Positions 27,343-38,417 of a stretch of DNA of 64,000 nucleotides are shown in pieces. Source of the stretch: Desmonostoc vinosum HA7617-LM4 (GTDB lineage Bacteria > Cyanobacteriota > Cyanobacteriia > Cyanobacteriales > Nostocaceae). The stretch covers positions 1 to 64,000 of the forward strand of contig JAHHHC010000004.1 of the NCBI GenBank assembly GCA_019359515.1. The letters are read 5' to 3'. Position numbers and translations under genes: made by a program. Under the pieces are notes generated by a model. The model made no database searches, had not been told where the DNA came from, and worked only from the letters and a program-made list of their open reading frames with translations. Each line of letters opens with the position of its first letter. Position 1 is the first letter of the stretch.

Positions 27343-29667
27343 ATGACCACAACCATTGATTTTCTCAATCACCTCAACCCCAGCCAACGCCAAGCAGTTG
27401 AACATTACTGCGGCCCGTTGCTGGTTGTTGCTGGCGCAGGTTCCGGTAAAACACGCGCCCTAACTTATCGCATCGCTAACTTAATTCTCAAACATCGCGT
27501 TGACCCAGAAAATATCCTCGCAGTCACATTCACCAACAAAGCGGCGCGGGAGATGAAAGAACGGATTCAAAAGCTGTTTGCGGAACAATTGGCAATCAAA
27601 GAATATGGTCAGCGGTTTGATTTGTTGCCAGAATACGATCAAACGCAGTTGCGATCGCAAGTCTGGCGCAATGTGATCAAAGACTTGTGGTGTGGTACTT
27701 TCCACAGTCTATTCTCTCGAATTCTCCGCTTTGATATTGAGAAGTATCAAGACGAAAAAGGACGCCGCTGGAATCGCAATTTTTCTATTTTTGATGAGTC
27801 TGATGCTCAAAGCTTAGTTAAAGAAATCGTCACTAAAAATTTAAAGCTAGATGATAAAAAGTTTGAACCCCGTTCTGTGCGCTACGCGATTAGTAATGCT
27901 AAAAATCAAGGTTTTTCACCCCAAGAATTAGAGCGTGAACAACCTAACTATCGCGGACGAGTGATTGCAGAAGTTTACAGCAACTATCAAGATAAACTAG
28001 CAGAAAACAACGCTCTTGATTTTGACGATTTAATTTTGATACCCACCAAATTATTTCAACAAAATGAGCAAGTATTGGGTTATTGGCATCGGAAATTTTG
28101 CCATATCCTTGTTGATGAATATCAAGACACTAACCGCACTCAATACGAACTCATTCGCTTGTTAGTGACAAATGGTGAAAATAGAAAAAGTGAATGGGAA
28201 TGGCGGAATCGTTCTGTATTTGTAGTAGGTGATGCTGACCAATCAATTTACAGTTTTAGAATGGCAGATTTCACCATCTTGCTAGAATTTCAAGAAGACT
28301 TTGGCGATGGTCTAACTGATGCAGATACCCGCACAATGGTCAAGCTTGAAGAAAATTATCGCTCTTGTGAAAACATTCTCCAAGCAGCTAACGAACTAAT
28401 TGAAAACAACACACAAAGAATTGATAAAATCCTCAAGCCAACGCGGGGAGCAGGTGAGCAGATTTATTGTCATAAAGCTGATGATGAACTAGCAGAAGCA
28501 GCATTTACTATTAATCAAATTCGCACTTTAGAACATCAACATCCCGAATTAAATTGGGGTAGTTTTGCCATACTTTATCGCACTAACGCCCAATCGCGAC
28601 CCTTTGAAGAATTGTTAGTAAAAAATCAAATTCCTTACACAGTTGTGGGAGGAATTAAATTTTATGATCGCAAAGAAATTAAAGATGTCTTAGCCTATTT
28701 AAGAGCGATCGCTAACCCAGCTGATACACTCAGTTTGTTGCGAGTTATTAACACCCCCCGGCGCGGTATTGGTAAAGCCACCATCGATGCTTTAAATAAC
28801 GCCGGACAGCAATTAGGCATTACCTTGTGGGAAATACTGAGTGATGAGACATCAGTTAATACGTTAGCTGGACGTTCTGCTAAGGCTGTAAATGGCTTTG
28901 CTCAAATGATTTGCCGTTACCAACAAGAAACAACAACAACTCCAGTTGCGGAAATATTGCTGGGACTTCTGGAAGATTCTGGTTACGTCAAAGACTTACA
29001 AACCCAAGGTACAGATGAAGCTGAAGACAGAATCCAAAACGTGCAGGAACTTTATAACGCTGCACTGCAATTTCAAGAAGAAAATGAGGATGTTTCTTTA
29101 ACAGCCTTCCTTGCTAGTGCCGCCTTGAGTTCTGATTTGGATAACTTAAAAGAAGGACAGACAGCAGTTTCTTTAATGACTCTGCACGCTTCCAAAGGGC
29201 TAGAATTTCCCGTGGTCTTTTTAGTTGGGTTGGAACAAGGGCTATTTCCTAACTACCGTTCGATAAACGACCCCGCAGCTTTAGAGGAAGAACGTCGCCT
29301 GTGTTACGTAGGGATTACCCGCGCCCAAGAGCGGTTATATTTATCACATGCTCGTGAACGCCGCCTGTATGGTTCAAGAGAACCCGCAATGCGATCGCAA
29401 TTCCTCGATGAAGTCCCCGAAGAACTGCTAGTTAACCAGAGTAAGATGCGGCAAACTTATACAAAAACTGCATCAGCACCCAATGGCAAGTCAGAGACAG
29501 CACAAGATTGGCAAGTAGGGGATAGAGTATTACACAAAACTTTTGGTTTAGGTGAAATTACCCACGTTTTTGGTACAGGTAATAAAACATCTGTAGCGAT
29601 TAAATTTGCCAGTCTAGGACAAAAAATCTTTGACCCAAGAGTAGCGCAGTTACAAAAAATAGACTAA
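27343..29667 (+). CDS. pcrA: PcrA/UvrD-type DNA helicase
   Basis: A 774-residue superfamily 1A helicase that unwinds DNA 3' to 5' in repair and replication. Motifs: Q-motif LNPSQRQAVEH, Walker A VVAGAGSGKTRALTYR (about 27-42), motif Ia AVTFTNKAAREMKER, Walker B ILVDEYQDTNRTQYE, motif III VVGDADQSIYSFR, motif IV YRTNAQSRPFEE, motif V LMTLHASKGLEFPVVF and motif VI YVGITRAQERL. The C-terminal end DWQVGDRVLHKTFGLGEI is the small Tudor-like domain of PcrA. Full length. ATG 27343 follows a HIP1-containing leader. Confidence 0.96.
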   Translation: MTTTIDFLNHLNPSQRQAVEHYCGPLLVVAGAGSGKTRALTYRIANLILKHRVDPENILAVTFTNKAAREMKERIQKLFAEQLAIKEYGQRFDLLPEYDQTQLRSQVWRNVIKDLWCGTFHSLFSRILRFDIEKYQDEKGRRWNRNFSIFDESDAQSLVKEIVTKNLKLDDKKFEPRSVRYAISNAKNQGFSPQELEREQPNYRGRVIAEVYSNYQDKLAENNALDFDDLILIPTKLFQQNEQVLGYWHRKFCHILVDEYQDTNRTQYELIRLLVTNGENRKSEWEWRNRSVFVVGDADQSIYSFRMADFTILLEFQEDFGDGLTDADTRTMVKLEENYRSCENILQAANELIENNTQRIDKILKPTRGAGEQIYCHKADDELAEAAFTINQIRTLEHQHPELNWGSFAILYRTNAQSRPFEELLVKNQIPYTVVGGIKFYDRKEIKDVLAYLRAIANPADTLSLLRVINTPRRGIGKATIDALNNAGQQLGITLWEILSDETSVNTLAGRSAKAVNGFAQMICRYQQETTTTPVAEILLGLLEDSGYVKDLQTQGTDEAEDRIQNVQELYNAALQFQEENEDVSLTAFLASAALSSDLDNLKEGQTAVSLMTLHASKGLEFPVVFLVGLEQGLFPNYRSINDPAALEEERRLCYVGITRAQERLYLSHARERRLYGSREPAMRSQFLDEVPEELLVNQSKMRQTYTKTASAPNGKSETAQDWQVGDRVLHKTFGLGEITHVFGTGNKTSVAIKFASLGQKIFDPRVAQLQKID

Positions 29668-29671
29668 CATT

Positions 29672-29706
29672 TATTCCCACTCCCTACTCCCCACTCCCCA
29701 TTCCCC
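29672..29706 (+). repeat. STRR-like CCCTACT/CCCCACT units
   Basis: A short tandem run of C-rich heptamers just after the pcrA stop codon. Confidence 0.7.
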
Positions 29707-29795
29707 AATTTGAAGCGATCGCTCCAGAATCGATGCAGCATTCTGAAGTATGTTGATCTTCAGGGATGAGTTCAAAATTTAGAGCTGCAAAATTC

Positions 29796-30575
29796 ATGTG
29801 CCAACTATTAGGAATGAATTGCAATGTTCCAACAGATATTTGCTTTTCCTTTGAAGGATTTTCCGCACGCGGAGGAAAAACGGATCATCATAGCGATGGT
29901 TGGGGTATTGCTTTCTTTGAAGAAAAAGGATGTCGGATATTTTTAGATTCCCAGCCTTCTGTTATTTCTCCGGTAGCGGAGTTAGTGCGAAACTTTCCTA
30001 TCCACTCCACCCATGTGATTGCTCATATCCGCAAAGCTACCCAAGGTGAAATTGCTTTACACAACTGTCATCCTTTCCGCAGAGAACTTTGGGGTAGATA
30101 TTGGGTGTTTGCCCACAACGGCAATTTACCAGATTTTCGACATCACAGCATGGGCTTTTATCAAGCTGTAGGTAACACCGATAGTGAAAAAGCATTCTGT
30201 TTAATGTTGGAAACGTTGCGAAAATGCTTTCCTCAAGGTAAACCTCCCCTCAAAGAACTCTATCTAATACTTCGGAAGATCACACAGGAAATCGCTCAAA
30301 TAGGTGTATTTAACTATTTATTATCAGATGGAGAACACTTTTTTACCCACTGCTCAACTAAACTCAGCTATATTGTGCGCCAAGCACCTTTTGCAGCAGC
30401 TCACTTGATTGATCAAGACATGACCGTAGATTTTCGGGAGTTAACCACCGAAAGCGATCGCGTTGCCGTGATTGCCACAACTCCCCTCACCGATAACGAA
30501 GTATGGACGCCAATTCAACCAGGAGAACTGCTAGTATTTCAGGACGGTTGGCCTTTGAAACATGCCTTTGATTAA
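29796..30575 (+). CDS. class II glutamine amidotransferase (YafJ-like)
   Basis: A 259-residue Ntn-hydrolase type glutaminase domain. Cys2 of MCQLLGMNCN must be N-terminal after Met removal, which fixes the start at 29796 rather than upstream. Other marks: HHSDGWGIAFFE, HVIAHIRKATQGE, NCHPFRRELWGRYWVFAHNGNL and NTDSEKAF. Stand-alone members have uncertain acceptors; YafJ-like proteins are usually annotated as predicted amidotransferases. Cytosolic. It lies 128 bases after pcrA and may be separately transcribed. Confidence 0.9.
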   Translation: MCQLLGMNCNVPTDICFSFEGFSARGGKTDHHSDGWGIAFFEEKGCRIFLDSQPSVISPVAELVRNFPIHSTHVIAHIRKATQGEIALHNCHPFRRELWGRYWVFAHNGNLPDFRHHSMGFYQAVGNTDSEKAFCLMLETLRKCFPQGKPPLKELYLILRKITQEIAQIGVFNYLLSDGEHFFTHCSTKLSYIVRQAPFAAAHLIDQDMTVDFRELTTESDRVAVIATTPLTDNEVWTPIQPGELLVFQDGWPLKHAFD

Positions 30576-30698
30576 GAATATCGTTAGTCATTTGCATCTA
30601 CAAAGAAGAAACGACAAAAGATGACTAGATTTTGTGTAATAAAAATTAAAATTGTTTTACTATCCTTTAAAATTTTTTGCAGAGATTAGGTGAGATGT

Positions 30699-31100
30699 AT
30701 GGCTGATATTGTTGATATTGCAGTTAGTGCTGATTCTTTTAAAACACTAGTCGCGGCTGTACAAGCCGCTGGTTTAGTAGAAACATTAAAAAGTCCAGGG
30801 CCATTCACTGTCTTTGCGCCAAACGACGATGCTTTTGCGAAGTTACCACCAGGAACCATACAAACCTTGTTGCAGAATATTCCTCAGCTAGCAAGAATCT
30901 TGAAGTATCATGTAGTTCCAGGAAAGTTGTTACAGGCTGATTTAGCAAAACTCAGCACTGTTAATTCTGTGGAAGGTTCACCCATCAGAGTTGATTGTTC
31001 TGAGGCTTTTGAGGTAAAAAATGCCACAGTTTTAGCAGCAGATGTTCAAGCCGATAATGGTGTAATTCACGTTATTGATACAGTGATTTTGCCAGGTTAA
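30699..31100 (+). CDS. fasciclin (FAS1) domain protein
   Basis: A 133-residue single FAS1 domain: [49 protein letters not shown] and the C-terminal [13 protein letters not shown]. No signal peptide is visible, so it is either cytosolic or exported by another route; many cyanobacterial FAS1 proteins look like this. ATG 30699 is chosen over the GTG at 30690 because AGGTGAG ends about 6 bases before it. Confidence 0.92.
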   Translation: MADIVDIAVSADSFKTLVAAVQAAGLVETLKSPGPFTVFAPNDDAFAKLPPGTIQTLLQNIPQLARILKYHVVPGKLLQADLAKLSTVNSVEGSPIRVDCSEAFEVKNATVLAADVQADNGVIHVIDTVILPG

Positions 31101-31103
31101 CTA

Positions 31104-31367
31104 GTTCTGTGGGTTTAAGTCCCCCGGTTCTATAATCGGCAAGTTTTGTGTTGGGGTCAAATCCCCATTACAAAACTTAATTACGCGCTTCGCAGCGTAA
31201 AGCCTGCGGCATAGCTTCGCTTAGAGCGAGTCCTCGATAGCGTTAGCGTTAGCGAAGCGGTAGCGAGATACGAGCGTCAGCGGTAGCGATAGCGTCAGCG
31301 TAAAGCCTACGGCATAGCTTCGCTTAGAGCGACAGAGGAGCGTCGCGTCATTACGAATTACGAATTA
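31104..31367. repeat. composite dispersed repeat
   Basis: The first part (31104-31175) has TTTAAGTCCCCCGGTTCTAT, then AATCGGCAAGTTTTGTG and CCCCATTACAAAACTTAATT. It matches, inverted, 62063-62155. The second part (31180-31367) is GC-rich with nested AGCGTTAGCG, GTAGCGAGTCCTCGA-like and AAAGCCTGCGGCATAGCTTCG words (the last block occurs twice), ending in ATTACGAATTACGAATTA. It resembles 44588-44803. Confidence 0.8.
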
Positions 31368-31522
31368 TTTCATTTAGTGATGCCCACCATCACTAAATTA
31401 AGGAATTTAAAATATGTTACATAAATCATGGCATTACTCACCCATGTGCTAACTTAAGTTTAGTTATTTAGAATTCAGTTAAAATAAGTTGTTATATATT
31501 GCTGACACTATCCCAAAAATTA

Positions 31523-31855
31523 ATGCTTGATTTCTTCAACATCTTAACTGAGTTCTCTCGCACCAACTGTGTGAGCATTTGTGCATTTCTTGTACCAGCA
31601 AACTTGCTTGCGACTTTATTGACAATTATCTTGACAGTATTTCGCCGTCCATCATATCAAGTTTGGCCATCTGCTGCGATCGCTACTATTTTCGCTTCCG
31701 TAATGATATTGCATGTTTATACCTGGTTTATTATTGGTGTAGTGATGGCTCCCACTTATATTTTATTGTGGCTTGCAATCACTTGTTTGCTCACTAATTT
31801 TGCAGCAATTATGTTTCAGCGAGCTTCCCTTCAATATCATTCCAAATCGTATTGA
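31523..31855 (+). CDS. small membrane protein, unknown function
   Basis: A 110-residue integral membrane protein with three predicted helices (about 17-40, 48-68, 72-95). The N-terminus MLDFFNILTEFSRTNCVSICAF and VFRRPSYQVW read as a conserved cyanobacterial hypothetical family; I know no function. ATG 31523 starts the family-like sequence; an upstream in-frame TTG is less likely. Confidence 0.7.
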   Translation: MLDFFNILTEFSRTNCVSICAFLVPANLLATLLTIILTVFRRPSYQVWPSAAIATIFASVMILHVYTWFIIGVVMAPTYILLWLAITCLLTNFAAIMFQRASLQYHSKSY

Positions 31856-31987
31856 AACAAGCTTAATTGCTTATAAGCTAAAATATATCTAAGTTGCTAA
31901 TTTGTCATTTACGTCGGATGTGAATTAAAAATGCCTTTTATCCCACAAGGGTTTCAAGATTAGCCTAAAATTAGTGGTCTCCAGATA

Positions 31988-32075
31988 AAAAAATATCCAA
32001 AATATAGTGGCGTGTCTAGCCTTAAATGCGGCAAAAAAATTGTAGGTTAGGTTAAGCGCAGCGAAACCTAATACC
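31988..32075. repeat. dispersed repeat (TAGCCTTAAATG type)
   Basis: GTGGCGTGTCTAGCCTTAAA, then AAAAAATTGTAGGTTAGGTT. Both halves recur at 55860-55995 around a longer insert. No gene in 31856-32185. Confidence 0.6.
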
Positions 32076-32100
32076 AAAATCCTTGTATCCTAAGAAAAAG

Positions 32101-32174
32101 CTGGAAGAGTAACTTTGAAGACTCCTCCAGTTAATTAATTAACAAAGCTATTAGCTTTTAGCTAATAGCTTTTT
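32101..32174 (-). terminator. two adjacent hairpins downstream of the peptide gene
   Basis: Hairpin 1 (32101-32130): CTGGAAGAGT / ACTCCTCCAG with a 10-base loop. Hairpin 2 (32145-32171): AAGCTATTAGC / GCTAATAGCTT with loop TTTTA, followed on the plus strand by a T run. They end the minus-strand peptide gene or insulate it from plus-strand transcription. Confidence 0.55.
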
Positions 32175-32185
32175 ATATCATTTTC

Positions 32186-32440
32186 TTAAAACCAAGAGCC
32201 AAACTTGGAAGAATGACCGCCGCCAAATTTAGACGAATATCCGCCACCGCTGTGAGAGGAACCACCACCACCAGACCAGCCACCAGACAAACTACCAGAG
32301 AAACCGCCACTAAAACTACCAAAAAAACCACCTCCGATAGTTCCCATTTCCTGAGTGGCGAGTTCATTCAGAAAACTTTCGGAATCAACAAATAGATCAT
32401 ATCCAGCAGGATATAACTCTGTTATTTTGATATTAGCCAT
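32186..32440 (-). CDS. double-glycine leader peptide precursor with Gly/Ser-rich core
   Basis: An 84-residue precursor-like peptide. Residues 1-34 form a leader (MANIKITELYPAGYDLFVDS, then FLNELATQEM) ending at a Gly-Gly site in MGTIGGG. The remaining ~46 residues are almost only Gly, Ser, Phe, Trp, His, Tyr and Lys (SGGFSGSLSGGWSGGGG and two SSKFG words). Cyanobacterial genomes are known to carry many such double-glycine precursors cut and exported by C39-peptidase ABC transporters. The core has no Cys and ends SKFGSWF. No modification enzyme, protease or transporter lies in this window. A GGGGTAAG box precedes the ATG. Confidence 0.75.
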   Translation of the reverse strand: MANIKITELYPAGYDLFVDSESFLNELATQEMGTIGGGFFGSFSGGFSGSLSGGWSGGGGSSHSGGGYSSKFGGGHSSKFGSWF

Positions 32441-32630
32441 TAGGCTTACCCCTTTACTCTAGAGAAAATGTACTTTGAATCAAAAGTAAGATTAGACTAG
32501 ACTTCATCTAGCCCTAATTTTGATATTTTCAAATTGAATCTATTAATTCAAGTCTTTGAGATTGATTGCTTAGACATAATTCTGTGAATTATGTCTGAAT
32601 ATATTTTTATCTATAGCAACGTGAAAACTA
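32441..32630. other. upstream region of the double-glycine peptide gene
   Basis: AT-rich and gene-free; it should carry the minus-strand promoter of the peptide gene. I see no confident -10/-35 pair. Confidence 0.35.
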
Positions 32631-32663
32631 AGATACCCGACTTCTTTGAGAAATCGGGTATCT
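32631..32663. repeat. 33-base hairpin repeat, copy B
   Basis: The left arm AGATACCCGACTTCT pairs with AGAAATCGGGTATCT across a TTG loop; one mismatch. It matches copy A at 18481-18513, with one paired base change. Confidence 0.7.
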
Positions 32664-33219
32664 GGAGACCGCGAATTTTCACAAATCAGATAGGATTGCT
32701 ATCTGAATTTAATTTTAAGAGGACTATAGTCTAGGAAATTCTTATATTTCCAAGCTGGAAATTTAATATTGATGCTTAATGTCTGGGTGCTATACACTCT
32801 TAAAATCCATCTTTTATCTAGATTTTATGTTTAAAAATTGAAATTTTTGTCTTTGTTTATATATGGACATAATTACTTGATTTATGTCTCATACACAAAA
32901 GATTTATTGCGAGACGCACAGCGCGAAAAATCCGATGGGCTTGCTTCAAGCCTACGGCTTAAACCATGGAGCTTCATTTTAAATTTGAGCGAAGCGATTA
33001 ACGTTGTTGCATCTACATAGCTCAATAATATCGGAAGTCATTACTCAGTAAATATGTATAAATACTATATGATCATGCTTGTTTTAATTTTCTTCACAAG
33101 TTCCTCACATTTAGAAACTATATTCAAAATATAACCAGTTAGTTTTCAGTAAAAAGAGGCTATTTATCTAGCTACTTTGATTTGTAAATAACACTTTTAT
33201 CGGCAGGTATTGAAAAAAT
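32664..33219. other. AT-rich gap, no gene called
   Basis: Between the hairpin and the zinc-ribbon gene. A small palindromic patch (CTTGCTTCAAGCCTACGGCTT) lies near 32940-32961. A 60-codon open frame here has no protein-like features. Confidence 0.35.
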
Positions 33220-33474
33220 ATGTATTACTGTCCTTGCTGCTCTAATATACTTTTACAACACACACGTGGTTCAGAAACTTACTGGTTTTGCCGTAATTGT
33301 TGGCAAGAAATGCCAGTATTTAGTTGGAACAAATCTAATCAGTTAGTAGAGGCTGTTACAGGAGAATCATCTGCAATCCTTGAGAAAAGAAGAACCTTAA
33401 ACAATACTGTTTATCTAAATAAACAACTCAAATCCATTACTGGGTGGATAGGACTACAAGATTTGCCTGCATAA
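33220..33474 (+). CDS. small zinc-ribbon protein
   Basis: An 84-residue protein. The N-terminal half has two Cys knuckles, CPCC at residues 4-7 and CRNC at 24-27, spaced like a zinc ribbon; aromatic residues surround them (YWFCRNCWQEMP). The C-terminal half is polar. Possibly a nucleic-acid or protein adaptor; function unknown. A clear terminator follows at 33510-33534. AGGT lies in the leader. Confidence 0.75.
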   Translation: MYYCPCCSNILLQHTRGSETYWFCRNCWQEMPVFSWNKSNQLVEAVTGESSAILEKRRTLNNTVYLNKQLKSITGWIGLQDLPA

Positions 33475-33509
33475 AGTAATGGTAAATCTTGTCCTTGATC
33501 CGAAAAAGT

Positions 33510-33534
33510 GGGGGATTTACCCCCTTATTTTTTT
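33510..33534 (+). terminator. intrinsic terminator after zinc-ribbon gene
   Basis: GGGGG / CCCCC stem with a short ATTTA loop and a following T-rich run. The rest of 33535-33876 is AT-rich with nothing recognised. Confidence 0.75.
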
Positions 33535-33876
33535 GTTGGAAGTATTTCATCAGTATTTTTACACATATTTACAATCTTTTTTAATGTAGCATTTTTTACA
33601 TATATTTTTGCTATTCCAAGTATTTAAACATATAAAAAACTTTGAAATATTGGTCATCTTTTTATTGATAAACCATAGGAACTTTACCCAATTATGTCTC
33701 CCTGTTGAATAAACTAGCCTTGTACGTTCAGCTACTAAACATGGCTAAGGATGTTGGTTACCTCTAATGTGATTAATTGCATTACCAAAAAGCCAAATCC
33801 TGTAGTCAAGCCAGCCTAAATCTAGAAGCGGCATCAGTTTAAAAATTAACTTACAAGTGATGGAGACCGGAAAAAC

Positions 33877-34764
33877 ATGAAAGCTACTTTTCAAAAAATT
33901 GCCCTTGGTGCTTCAATGATGATTAGCGTAGGTGCGATCGCCACTGCACCTGCACAAGCTGGCACCCTCTCTGGCGCTACAATTGGTGGAACCGCAGCCA
34001 GCGATTACTATGTATATGATGTTCAAGGCAATAAAACCGTACGCGTGCAAAACCCCACAATGGCAAATGTGCAAAGCGTATTAGGTGGCAATGCTGTACA
34101 GCCCACTGGCAACGTAGAGTTAAGAGCTAGCAGTGAACAACCTGGTTTCGACTTCACCAAAAACACCACCTTGACTGGACAAATTGGTGGTAAATCTCTC
34201 ACCTTAAGCAGCCTTACTTTAAGTGACTGGACAAGTACATACAAAGATGGACTGAGCTTAGGACGGTATTGGTTTAATCAAGCATTAATTAATAATGGTT
34301 TAGGTAGCTTAGTTGGGACAAACACAACTGCTAACAATTTATTCAATACTTTTGTTAATAATGGAGGCTATCAACGTTTCAGTGACCCCAATATTTCCTA
34401 CGTCAACCAAAATGACACTACTGGTTTAATCAGTATCGGTTTAGCAGGTCACTTAAATGCTACTAGCCTTTTATTACCTGTTGTACCTTCTAGTCTCCAA
34501 CCACTTTTGGCTGGTAGAGTCATACAAGCTAGTGAAATTGTTAAATACACCTATAACGGTAAAACAGACTACTTATTCGGCTTTCAAGCTACCAATTCCG
34601 GGTTAACTGAATTAAGTGATGGTATATCTCACAGCGGTAATTATGAACTCACTATTCAAGGCGTACCTCCCGCAGCAGTGCCAGAACCTTCAGCAATACT
34701 TGGTTTACTAGGTTTTGCTGGTATCTTTGCCACACAACGCAAGCTCAAGAAAGCATCTAGTTAA
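33877..34764 (+). CDS. PEP-CTERM sorted extracellular protein
   Basis: A 295-residue exported protein. The signal peptide (about 1-29) ends TAPAQAG. The central part is Thr/Ser/Asn-rich with no catalytic motif. The C-terminus has the PEP-CTERM sorting signal: VPEPSAILGLLGFAGIFA, then a basic tail RKLKK. Such signals are processed by exosortase and direct proteins to the cell surface or matrix. GGAGA lies about 12 bases before the ATG. A strong terminator follows. Probably monocistronic. Confidence 0.9.
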   Translation: MKATFQKIALGASMMISVGAIATAPAQAGTLSGATIGGTAASDYYVYDVQGNKTVRVQNPTMANVQSVLGGNAVQPTGNVELRASSEQPGFDFTKNTTLTGQIGGKSLTLSSLTLSDWTSTYKDGLSLGRYWFNQALINNGLGSLVGTNTTANNLFNTFVNNGGYQRFSDPNISYVNQNDTTGLISIGLAGHLNATSLLLPVVPSSLQPLLAGRVIQASEIVKYTYNGKTDYLFGFQATNSGLTELSDGISHSGNYELTIQGVPPAAVPEPSAILGLLGFAGIFATQRKLKKASS

Positions 34765-34845
34765 AATTACGGTTTCAATACTGTAAACTCAGTAATACTT
34801 AGCATAAGTATTAATTTCAAGTTCAAAATCCAACATTGGTACAGG

Positions 34846-34868
34846 GGAGCAGTTAGCTCCTTTTTTTT
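34846..34868 (+). terminator. intrinsic terminator after PEP-CTERM gene
   Basis: GGAGC / GCTCC stem with a 5-base loop followed by eight T residues. Confidence 0.85.
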
Positions 34869-35413
34869 ATGCATATTGCCTGCTAATATCAAGTTTAATT
34901 GAAAACTGCTCAAGAGTACTAACACGGAGACGCGAGTATGCAGAGACACAGAGAGTTTTGAATAATAGCGATCATGCGAACTTGACACAATACAGGATTT
35001 ATATCATTCCTAAATCCTTTACCATGTCTTTCTGTTTCTGTGTTCCTGCGTCAACTTTCTCCCCCCACTCCCTATATTTCTTGAGAGTTTAGCAAGTAGC
35101 TCTCCATAGATCTGGTAAAATTTCTTAAGTGTATTTACTTGCAGGATTTTGTAAAAAAAGTTTTGTAAAAAACTAGTTAATTTCACTCAGAATTCTAAAA
35201 CTTTAATGAAGAAAAGCTTAGTTTTTGCTTAACTTTATGATTTAGGATAATATTGTTTACTAGGTATATAACTGTAGAGAAGTTTAATTTATTACTTGAT
35301 TTGCCTACATTGCATTAAACGCTTCTCTTGTTTATTTTGTAGTTTTGTGTGTAGCGTTATTTTAGTTTCTGAGAATACATTACTAAATTTTGATTTGATC
35401 TTAACAGGTAGCA
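34869..35413. other. gap with rRNA-free, repeat-like patches
   Basis: Around 34920-35065 two patches of opposite sense (ACACGGAGACGCGAGTATGC and TTCTGTGTTCCTGCGTC) form a long imperfect inverted repeat. The remainder is AT-rich and presumably contains the promoter of the receiver gene. No gene. Confidence 0.4.
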
Positions 35414-35839
35414 ATGACAGCACAATTACTTACTGGAGATCGACAATTCGAGTCACAACAGGTTAGACGAATTTTACTAATTGAAGACAACGATGTGAAC
35501 AGGATGTTTTTGAGTGATTATCTGAGTTATTTCGGATATGATGTCCACAGCTTGTCAGGTGGCTCTGCTTTTTTTTCAACTGTAGAGAAGTTCCAGCCGG
35601 ATTTAATGCTCTTAGACTTAAAATTACCAGATATTGATGGTTATTCACTCCTAAAACAGATTCAGCAGAAACCAGATTTATCAAAGATACCCGTTATTGT
35701 GGTTTCAGCCTTTGCTTTCAAAGCAGACAAAGAACGAGCAATGGATTTGGGTGCAAGGCGTTATATTGTTAAACCTGTAAACCTCACGGATCTGATTCTG
35801 ACAATAGAAGAAGAGTTTACTTGTCGCCACATAATTTAA
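35414..35839 (+). CDS. stand-alone response-regulator receiver
   Basis: A 141-residue single receiver (CheY-like) domain. Acidic pocket in LLIEDNDVNR, phospho-acceptor Asp in LMLLDLKLPDIDG, Thr/Ser switch in PVIVVSAFAF, conserved Lys in YIVKPVNL. No output domain, so it acts by protein contact or in a phosphorelay. No kinase is adjacent; the hybrid kinase at 52.9 kb is a distant candidate. AGG lies 6 bases upstream of the ATG. Confidence 0.9.
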   Translation: MTAQLLTGDRQFESQQVRRILLIEDNDVNRMFLSDYLSYFGYDVHSLSGGSAFFSTVEKFQPDLMLLDLKLPDIDGYSLLKQIQQKPDLSKIPVIVVSAFAFKADKERAMDLGARRYIVKPVNLTDLILTIEEEFTCRHII

Positions 35840-36092
35840 ACAATTCCAATTGTTCGTGTAGCTATACGAAGTTAGGATTTACGCATTGACAGGATGATCA
35901 AATAGTGTATTAAAAAATGGTGTCGTGTACTTTCAAGGTATCGGACAGTTAAAGAAATCAGCCAACCCTCGACAGTACAATATAATTTGGAACATCACAC
36001 CCTGTTGTTGCTATCAAAGCCCAAGCATGGAGGGTACAGAACAAAGAAGATTTTTCCTTGCAGACATTAATTGGGTCTTTTATCCCAGTTTC

Positions 36093-36119
36093 AATAAAAA
36101 ACCAGGGTTTTACCCCTGG
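36093..36119 (-). terminator. intrinsic terminator of rplY
   Basis: On the minus strand a CCAGGG/CCCTGG hairpin is followed by a run of T residues, about 50 bases beyond the rplY stop codon. Confidence 0.75.
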
Positions 36120-36167
36120 CTTCATCAGCAATATTACAAACTTTCAAGTGAATTCCACTAAATCGTA

Positions 36168-36467
36168 TTAGTCTTTAGGGGTAGCATAAAAGCTCAGATG
36201 ATAGGGCGTACCCTTTGCTGGATGAACCTGAACTTCTCGCAGTACAGTTGTACCGCGCCATTCAATTTCTGGAATATTAAGTTCAATCTCTGTTTTGTTG
36301 ACAGCAACTTGTTTGAGTAGACGCTCAACGACCTTGGCATCAACTACCAAAGAAACTGATTCGGCAACATTATGACCGTATAGATTGGCGGGTATTAAGC
36401 CAGAACGACGCAGAGCGTTTGGCTTACTTCCTTCAGGCCGTTTTTGAGATTCGACTGTAAGAGGCAT
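36168..36467 (-). CDS. rplY: ribosomal protein L25 (short form)
   Basis: A 99-residue L25 that binds 5S rRNA in the large subunit. It begins [23 protein letters not shown], then [10 protein letters not shown], and closes with [20 protein letters not shown]. It lacks the C-terminal CTC domain. The leader contains seven-base repeats (36474-36530). It is downstream of purA on the same strand with a 168-base gap. Confidence 0.95.
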   Translation of the reverse strand: MPLTVESQKRPEGSKPNALRRSGLIPANLYGHNVAESVSLVVDAKVVERLLKQVAVNKTEIELNIPEIEWRGTTVLREVQVHPAKGTPYHLSFYATPKD

Positions 36468-36473
36468 AGGGGT

Positions 36474-36530
36474 TATCAGTTGTCAGTTATCAGTTGTCAG
36501 TTATCAGTTGTCATTTGTCATTTGTCATTT
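36474..36530. repeat. heptamer repeats TTATCAG/TTGTCAG/TTGTCAT
   Basis: About eight seven-base units in the rplY leader. The first four alternate TATCAGT and TGTCAGT; the last ones are TGTCATT. It is a second heptamer family, distinct from CCCCAGT. Confidence 0.8.
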
Positions 36531-36635
36531 GCTAATGACTAATAACTATGACATTACTACACACTCAGTACTCAGTAGGCGGCTCAACGCCCCGCTACCG
36601 CGCTTCAACACTCAGTACTCATCACTCAGCACTGA

Positions 36636-38417
<1,782 letters not shown>

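Noticed and set aside
35925-36161. 78-codon plus-strand open frame
   Set aside because: Overlaps the rplY terminator, lacks a ribosome site and shows no protein-like pattern.
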